This document shows positions 58,836-64,000 of a DNA stretch of 64,000 nt, piece after piece. The number at the start of each line of letters is the position of its first letter. Position 1 is the stretch's first letter. Source of the stretch: Subdoligranulum variabile (GTDB taxonomy: Bacteria > Bacillota > Clostridia > Oscillospirales > Ruminococcaceae); contig NZ_CP102293.1 of NCBI RefSeq assembly GCF_025152575.1, forward strand, positions 2,604,001 to 2,668,000, read 5' to 3'. A program made the position numbers and the translations under genes. Under the pieces are notes generated by a model. That model searched no databases. It was not told the origin of the DNA and saw only the letters and a program-made list of their open reading frames with translations.

Positions 58836-59258
58836 TTATTCTAAGGACAAGAACAGCTCTCCGTCAATGCTTAGGATGTCATCCATCGGAATCTTCGTGC
58901 CGTCCTGCATGGTAATCAGGCGCTCAAAGTCATCAACCTTTATGACTGCGCCGGTTGCAGTTACATACGCACCGCCAGCTTTGCGCTCATCAGGTTTGAA
59001 GTAGGTTATTTCAACCTCCGGCTCTTCATCAAGGGCATCCATGAGGAGCTGATACCTCATGTTCAAAGCGGTCAAGGCTCCCTCATCAAGCTCAATCCTT
59101 TCGTCGGTCAGACGTCCGGTTTCCTTGATTGCAGAATCATAGCCGGTGAGGGCGGCAAAGGGCGCAAACTGCGCTGCACGATCTGACATCGGCATTTGTG
59201 GTCGCGTTTTGGAAACGTGGTGAGGAAGTCCCATGATCTCGTCGTATTTTCCGTTCAC
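58836..59258 (-). CDS. YolD-like protein
   Basis: A 140-aa protein with MGLPHHVSKTRPQMPMSDRAAQFAPFAALTGYD, the YolD signature. YolD-like proteins accompany Y-family polymerases in Firmicutes. Here the start overlaps the polymerase stop. Probably a polymerase accessory. Confidence 0.85.
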   Translation of the reverse strand: MNGKYDEIMGLPHHVSKTRPQMPMSDRAAQFAPFAALTGYDSAIKETGRLTDERIELDEGALTALNMRYQLLMDALDEEPEVEITYFKPDERKAGGAYVTATGAVIKVDDFERLITMQDGTKIPMDDILSIDGELFLSLE

Positions 59259-60763
59259 GCCTTATGCCCTCCAATCTGCGCATTGCGGTCTTTCGCGGTT
59301 GCACCTTCTTCAAGATTCATTGCCTTGAGGATGGCGTTCTTTCCATACTTCTTCTTGATGGCAAGCGTGGCGGCTTGTATCTTCCGCTCACGCTCCAAAG
59401 CGGCATCTTCGGCTTTCTGCTTTTCCTCTTCGGCGGCATAGTCGGTAAAGAGGTCGAGCTGGACAACCCCGTCATTTTTCTTCGGCGTGTCCGCTTCCGG
59501 CAGGACGTGATTTGCCACAACATACATACGGCGGACGAGCAGATTCTTATCCACGATCCGGTCGAAGAGTTCTGACACAGCACACATTATTTTGCGAGTA
59601 GATGATGTGTGACCGTCGAGATTGATAGAGCCGTGCGCCTGTTTCGGAATCTGCCTCCCATAATGATCTGTCTCAACCGCGCCGTGATACTTTGCCCGTC
59701 GTGCCGGATCGGTCAGGTTCTCAATGTCGTAGCCGACTGTGAGAACCATCTGGTCGGTAACAAGCCCCTTGTCCACCAAGTCCAGCACAAGCAAGTCCGT
59801 CATCTCGCGGATGACGAGCTTCGCTTTATCTGCCTCATAGGGGCAGTGCAAAACCTGACCGGAGCTGAGGCTGTTGGAGCTGGGGCGGTACGCCTTGATT
59901 GCTTCAATGGTGGTCGGTTCCCAGCCCCACGCATGGTCGATGAGCAATTCCGCATTCTTGCCGAACAGCTTATAAAGCAAGTCCTCATTCCGCTCTGAAC
60001 AGAGGGCAACATCGCCCATTGTGAACATCCCGTTCTGCTCAAGTTTTTTCGCAATACCTCGACCCACGCGCCAGAAATCCGTGAGAGGCTGGTGCGCCCA
60101 AAGCTCACGCCGGAACTTCATTTCATCCAGCTCCGCAATGCGGACGCCGTTTTTGTCGGCGGGGATGTGTTTCGCCACAATGTCCATTGCCACCTTGCAG
60201 AGAAAGAGATTCGTCCCAATCCCAGCGGTTGCCGTGATGCCGGTTGTCTCAAGCACGTCGAGGATGATCTTCATGGCGAGGTCATGTGCTGAGAGCTTGT
60301 AGGTATTCAGGTAGTCCGTCACGTCCATGAACACCTCGTCGATGGAGTAGACCACAATATCTTCCGGGGCAATATACTTGAGATAAACCTGATAGATGCG
60401 GGTGCTGTACTCCATGTAGTACGCCATCCGAGGCGGCGCGATGATGAAGTCAATCGACAGAGACGGGTTTGCTTGCAGCTCCGAGAAGAAGTGCGATGTG
60501 CCGTCCAGTCTGCGTCCCGGTGCGTCGTGCTGCCGTCCGGCATTCGCTTCCTTCACGCGCTGTTTGACTTCAAATAGCCGCCCGCGTCCGGAGATGCCGT
60601 AGCTCTTGAGAGAGGGAGTAACGGCAAGGCAGATGGTCTTATCCGTCCGGCTCTCATCTGCAACAACGAGGTTTGTGTCCAGAGGATCTAAGCCGCGCTC
60701 CCGGCACTCCACGGAGGCGTAGAAAGATTTCAGGTCGATTGCGATATAGGTGTGTTGTTTCAT
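59255..60763 (-). CDS. Y-family (UmuC/DinB-like) DNA polymerase
   Basis: A 502-aa translesion polymerase. The catalytic acidic residues are in YIAIDLKSFYASVE and YSIDEVFMDVT. Finger and thumb regions follow, then a little-finger domain (SLSSGQVLHCPYEADKAKLVIREM). GGAGGC lies before the ATG. With YolD it forms an operon, as on other ICEs and plasmids, and could raise mutation or help repair during transfer. No LexA box was recognised upstream. Confidence 0.9.
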   Translation of the reverse strand: MKQHTYIAIDLKSFYASVECRERGLDPLDTNLVVADESRTDKTICLAVTPSLKSYGISGRGRLFEVKQRVKEANAGRQHDAPGRRLDGTSHFFSELQANPSLSIDFIIAPPRMAYYMEYSTRIYQVYLKYIAPEDIVVYSIDEVFMDVTDYLNTYKLSAHDLAMKIILDVLETTGITATAGIGTNLFLCKVAMDIVAKHIPADKNGVRIAELDEMKFRRELWAHQPLTDFWRVGRGIAKKLEQNGMFTMGDVALCSERNEDLLYKLFGKNAELLIDHAWGWEPTTIEAIKAYRPSSNSLSSGQVLHCPYEADKAKLVIREMTDLLVLDLVDKGLVTDQMVLTVGYDIENLTDPARRAKYHGAVETDHYGRQIPKQAHGSINLDGHTSSTRKIMCAVSELFDRIVDKNLLVRRMYVVANHVLPEADTPKKNDGVVQLDLFTDYAAEEEKQKAEDAALERERKIQAATLAIKKKYGKNAILKAMNLEEGATAKDRNAQIGGHKA

Positions 60764-60788
60764 CTTCTAAGCCTCCTTCATAGTCAGA

Positions 60789-61835
60789 TTATGCTCCTAT
60801 CAAGCTCTGGTCAAAAGCAAACAGAGCCTCGTTGATCTCAAAGACGTTATAGTTCCCATGCTCCACGAAATACTCCACGATGATGTCAAACTTGTTGGAG
60901 TGGGAAAGTGCAAAGCCCGCCTTCATGAGCATATCCTTCATTTCGGAAAGTGGCAGCTCAAGAGCGATGGCAAATGCAATGACGGTGGGCTTGGAAGGCT
61001 TGTAGGACTTGTCCGAGCGGATCTTCGAGAAGAGTTTCCGGTCAATATTTGCCTTCTTGTAGCACTGCGCGTCCGTCATGCCGCGTTCGTCAATCTTCCG
61101 CAGCAGCATCTCGGAAAAGCTCTCATCGATCTGTTCCAGTGCATCGTCGAGAGTTGCCGCCTTTTTAGGAGCAGCCGCCACAGAGACAGGAGGGATGAGC
61201 TGTTCGATTGCATCTTCATCGCAGACGGATGACTCGCAAGGCATCGGCTCTTCCATCCGGAAGGCACTCATTCTGCGCAGCCGCTCAGAACGAGGATCGG
61301 TATGCTCATCCACATAGCGGTCGTCTATGTACGCTGCAATGTCGGCAAACAGCTTGCCGCTGATCTGATAGGCTTTGCGGTCGAAAATGACGATGTACAC
61401 CGTCATTTCGTTTTCAAGAAGGAAACTGCTGATGGTGTCAATCGCCACTTTGAGAGCCTGATCCTTCGGATAGCCGAAAATGCCGGAGGAAATCAGCGGG
61501 AACGCAACCGACTCGCATCCGTATTTCTTCGCCAGCATGAGCGATGTCCGATAGCAGGAGATCAGCAGTTCGCACTCACCGTGCCGCCCGTCATACCAGC
61601 GCGGACCGACTGCGTGAATGACATATTTGCAGGGCAGCTTGTAGCCCTTCGTGATTTTTGCGCTCCCGGTTTTGCAGCCGTGGAGCGTTTCACATTCCGC
61701 CAGCAGCTCCGGTCCTGCAGCGCGATGAATGCAGCCGTCCACACCGCCGCCACCCAGCAGCGACTCGTTGGCAGCATTGACGATGGCGTCCACCTTCATT
61801 TTTGTGATGTCATTTCTGACGATTTGAAGCGGCAT
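60789..61835 (-). CDS. macro domain protein fused to a helix-turn-helix-like C-terminus
   Basis: A 348-aa protein. The macro domain (about 1-170: [42 protein letters not shown]) binds ADP-ribose or removes it from targets. After a linker, the C-terminal part (about 225-348: [50 protein letters not shown]) looks like an XRE-type DNA-binding region. Start ATG at 61835 with GGGAGG; the TTG at 61841 is less likely. The fusion suggests ADP-ribose sensing tied to regulation. Confidence 0.82.
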   Translation of the reverse strand: MPLQIVRNDITKMKVDAIVNAANESLLGGGGVDGCIHRAAGPELLAECETLHGCKTGSAKITKGYKLPCKYVIHAVGPRWYDGRHGECELLISCYRTSLMLAKKYGCESVAFPLISSGIFGYPKDQALKVAIDTISSFLLENEMTVYIVIFDRKAYQISGKLFADIAAYIDDRYVDEHTDPRSERLRRMSAFRMEEPMPCESSVCDEDAIEQLIPPVSVAAAPKKAATLDDALEQIDESFSEMLLRKIDERGMTDAQCYKKANIDRKLFSKIRSDKSYKPSKPTVIAFAIALELPLSEMKDMLMKAGFALSHSNKFDIIVEYFVEHGNYNVFEINEALFAFDQSLIGA

Positions 61836-61855
61836 GATCAAGCCCTCCCATTCGG

Positions 61856-62377
61856 TTACTTCGCGCCGGTCAGCAGCTTGTCCATCGGGATTCTTTCCGG
61901 GTATTTTCCCTCGGTCAGAATGTCATATAAATACCTGTTATCCAGAATCATATCATCCCGGATAAGCTGCCAGTTTGCCTTTTTCCTGAAAAACACCTTG
62001 AAGATCAGAAAGTTCATGATCGCCCCAATTACCGGCGTGGTCATGCCGAAAGCCTCGGTGTGAGAGAAATGGCATCCTGTTTCAGTTCTTTTTCCTTCAA
62101 AGATGATGAACGCTGTTTTCTTGTCGCTCCGGAATACAATGCGGAAGTGGTTCTCATCCTGTTCGCATTCCGTAATCGAGCCTGTCACATCGTAGTCCAG
62201 CCCCATAACAATCTCGCGGAAGCGGACCTTGCTTCCCGCATGATAGTTCCCGTTATAGAGATTACATTCGATGTGGTAGGGACTCCATTTCACAAACTCT
62301 TCCTCAAAGTTAGCAGTCCATGCCTTTAATTTTTCATAGGAAGCCGGAATCTCTATCTGCTCTGTAAGAACAATCAT
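61856..62377 (-). CDS. SRPBCC-family protein
   Basis: A 173-aa protein with the helix-grip START/polyketide-cyclase pattern ([49 protein letters not shown]). It binds hydrophobic ligands in other members; the ligand here is unknown. It lies 20 bases upstream of the macro gene on the same strand, so it is probably cotranscribed. Confidence 0.75.
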   Translation of the reverse strand: MIVLTEQIEIPASYEKLKAWTANFEEEFVKWSPYHIECNLYNGNYHAGSKVRFREIVMGLDYDVTGSITECEQDENHFRIVFRSDKKTAFIIFEGKRTETGCHFSHTEAFGMTTPVIGAIMNFLIFKVFFRKKANWQLIRDDMILDNRYLYDILTEGKYPERIPMDKLLTGAK

Positions 62378-62397
62378 TGTCAGTTTCTCCTATTCTG

Positions 62398-62607
62398 TCA
62401 AAGCGGCATCGGTGTCCGGGCGATCAGAATGACCGCCAGAATCGCGCCCACAAATGCCGCAGCCCCTATGACCGCCAACAACTTTTTGCTGAGTTTCTTC
62501 TTTGCTGCCTTGCCAATCAGAGCAGTGCAAGCCATGCAGACAGCCGCAGCAACAAGCGCAATGCCCAGCGTTTCCCATAGCCAAGAAAGTTCATGTAGGA
62601 TTTTCAT
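62398..62607 (-). CDS. small two-helix membrane protein
   Basis: A 69-aa protein with two hydrophobic helices (about 13-32 and 43-64) and a basic loop KAAKKKLSKK. AGGAGAT lies before the ATG. No family recognised. Confidence 0.55.
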   Translation of the reverse strand: MKILHELSWLWETLGIALVAAAVCMACTALIGKAAKKKLSKKLLAVIGAAAFVGAILAVILIARTPMPL

Positions 62608-62651
62608 GCGTTCATCATCTCCTGTTCGTTAAACTGGAATTTATAGTCCTC

Positions 62652-63071
62652 TCAAAACCAATTTGCTTTTTCTTCTCGAAATACGGGAATATCACTATCT
62701 CGATATGGATTGTAATTATGAAGATTGCAACCAAACTCTTTTAATGATTTTATTTTGTTATCCTGTGTCCATACAATTAAAGATATTCCGTCAAATTCTT
62801 CAACATTTCCATTATTCATTTTGTTTTTAAAATACCACTCCACGATTGTTTGATTGCCTTGATGAAAAAATTGCTTAATCTCCCAGACAAGAACACTTCC
62901 GCGTGTATTCCATTCGTCAAACCAGTGCTTTACCGTTTTGCGGTTTTCATATTTAGGACTCCAACTCTCAGTATATACAACATCATCTGTAAAAATATTG
63001 TCAATTCCTAAATCTGCTTTCTTAATCCACATATCAAACCATAATCGGATAATTCTTTCTCTCTCGTTCAT
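62652..63071 (-). CDS. NTF2/SnoaL-like protein
   Basis: A 139-aa protein (RERIIRLWFDMWIKKADLGIDNIFTDDVVYTESW ... KTVKHWFDEWNTRG) with the NTF2-like fold pattern used by ketosteroid-isomerase-like proteins. GGAGGT precedes the ATG at 63071. More A+T-rich than its neighbours, so it may be a separate acquisition. Function unknown. Confidence 0.75.
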   Translation of the reverse strand: MNERERIIRLWFDMWIKKADLGIDNIFTDDVVYTESWSPKYENRKTVKHWFDEWNTRGSVLVWEIKQFFHQGNQTIVEWYFKNKMNNGNVEEFDGISLIVWTQDNKIKSLKEFGCNLHNYNPYRDSDIPVFREEKANWF

Positions 63072-63105
63072 AAAGCACCTCCACAACTTCCGATTTGTCT
63101 GCCCC

Positions 63106-63585
63106 TTAAAGTCCAAGTCCTTCAACCCACGCCGCAAGCTCCTGATGCCCGACGCAGCCCTTGAAAACCTTGCCGTCCATCAGCTTTGCGCCTTTGCAGC
63201 TCGGCGCAAGGCGTTCGTTCGTCTTGCCAATGTCGCTTCCTCCGGAGGTCGCAAACGGGATGACCGTCTTGCCGGTCAGGTCATAGCTCTCAAGAAATGT
63301 ATTGATAATCGTCGGCGCAACGTACCACCAGATCGGGAAGCCCACAAAGATGGTATCGTAGTCCTTCATGTTGTCCCGCTTTACGGCAATCTCAGGACGG
63401 GAAGCAGGATCGTTCATCTCAATCGTGCTGCGGGCGTTCTTGTCCATCCAGTTCAGATCGGCTTCCGTGTAAGGCACCTTCGGCTCAATCTCAAAGATGT
63501 CCGCGCCGATTGCCTCTGCCAGCGTCTCAGCTACCTTCGCGGTCACGCCGGACGCAGAAAAATATGCTACAAGTTTATTACTCAT
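63106..63585 (-). CDS. flavodoxin family protein
   Basis: A 159-aa FMN-binding protein: phosphate loop SASGVTAKVAE at about 10-20, and FVGFPIWWYVAPTI with aromatic residues for the flavin. It would carry electrons or reduce quinones. ATG at 63585 with GAGGAAG upstream. It overlaps the preceding gene's stop by 8 bases. Confidence 0.85.
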   Translation of the reverse strand: MSNKLVAYFSASGVTAKVAETLAEAIGADIFEIEPKVPYTEADLNWMDKNARSTIEMNDPASRPEIAVKRDNMKDYDTIFVGFPIWWYVAPTIINTFLESYDLTGKTVIPFATSGGSDIGKTNERLAPSCKGAKLMDGKVFKGCVGHQELAAWVEGLGL

Positions 63586-64000
63586 TGTGTTCTTCCTCAT
63601 CAATCTTTTCATTTCCTTCATTCAGCATGAAGTATAGCAGAGCTTCCAGCAATGTTGCCATATAATGAAGCGACCAGTTTTCTTCCGGCTCTTTTGTCAT
63701 CTTATCAAGCACGGCTCGAAAAGCCGTGGTACGGTCAATCCTTGTTTCCTCATCAATGCGGTCAAGTATGCCCTTCATTTTCAGGGCGAGTTCTTTTTCC
63801 TCGTCAGAAAGCTCCGGTATGCCAAGTAACTCAGATAGTTTCTTGTCCTGCATAATAGCATCGTATTCGATGTATGACTTGTGTTCGGCTGACATCAATT
63901 CTTCAAAGTAGTTGATAAAAATATGAACGCGAATGCCACCTTCTTCGTCCGGGGAGAAGCAGACGGTTTGCGATTTTTCTGCAATTTCTTTCAAAAATGC
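63578..64000 (-). CDS. hypothetical protein, 5' end beyond window
   Basis: An acidic, helical frame of about 140 codons (KEIAEKSQTVCFSPDEEGGIRVHIF ... ALLYFMLNEGNEKIDEEE) still open at the right edge. A TTG at 63994 has no ribosome binding site visible, so the gene probably starts outside. Family not recognised. Confidence 0.55.
   Translation of the reverse strand, partial: AFLKEIAEKSQTVCFSPDEEGGIRVHIFINYFEELMSAEHKSYIEYDAIMQDKKLSELLGIPELSDEEKELALKMKGILDRIDEETRIDRTTAFRAVLDKMTKEPEENWSLHYMATLLEALLYFMLNEGNEKIDEEEHNE

Overview
The window joins a G+C-rich bacterial chromosome to a large integrative and conjugative element (ICE) whose right end lies beyond base 64000. The gene content (Tn1549/CTn-type conjugation genes, D,D-peptidase and M23 hydrolase families, iron alcohol dehydrogenase, serine recombinases) and the strong purine-rich ribosome binding sites point to a gut Clostridia/Oscillospiraceae host (Faecalibacterium/Subdoligranulum-like). 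That is inference: no rRNA or other taxonomic marker is present, and I see no tRNA or CRISPR array.

Bases 1-8700 are chromosomal: a partial Lrp/AsnC regulator, a polyprenyl sugar-phosphate transferase, two secreted M23 peptidases, an iron alcohol dehydrogenase with a palindromic operator, a penicillin-binding protein cut short before its KTG box, and a membrane/soluble pair of 4Fe-4S proteins. A small ORF and the first ~90 codons of a serine recombinase follow. The recombinase frame breaks at about 9375, which I take as the left end of the ICE.

Bases 9375-43200 hold the conjugation module on the + strand: a small membrane protein, a Bro-N antirepressor, a HTH protein, PcfB, the VirD4 coupling protein, two identical Maff2 pilin-like proteins, a VirB6-like protein, MT-A70 methyltransferase, acetyltransferase-like protein, PrgI, VirB4, a second methyltransferase, an NlpC/P60 hydrolase, DUF4315, DUF4366, topoisomerase III, a PP-loop protein, ArdC-like and ArdA-like antirestriction proteins, a MutS-I-like protein and TTRAP. 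Inside topB sits a second, A+T-rich mobilizable element of ~10.5 kb (25924-36432). It has its own large serine recombinase, TnpV, TnpW, MobV relaxase, primase, VapE helicase, iterons and an array of small membrane/lipoprotein cargo genes separated by repeats. Removing it rejoins topB in frame.

Bases 43300-55400 are a defence and regulation block: an XRE repressor divergent from a YpsA/SLOG protein, an IS3-family insertion sequence (44679-46011), and a type I restriction-modification locus on the - strand (hsdM, hsdS, a HEPN/AbiU2-like gene, hsdR). The hsdS region carries two TRD1 halves, two TRD2 halves, a tyrosine recombinase and four copies of a recombination site in opposed orientations: an invertible specificity switch. 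Bases 55500-64000 hold the ICE relaxase, MobC and a probable oriT, then accessory genes on the - strand: SIMPL, VWA, YolD, Y-family polymerase, macro-HTH, SRPBCC, a small membrane protein, NTF2-like, flavodoxin and a partial gene at the edge.

The element therefore carries DNA transfer, antirestriction, methylation, restriction and abortive-infection-like functions together. Five different proteins, from both the ICE and the nested element, share a C-terminal tail (SI..L, basic linker, final (M/V/I)EL) that may mark substrates of the conjugation channel.
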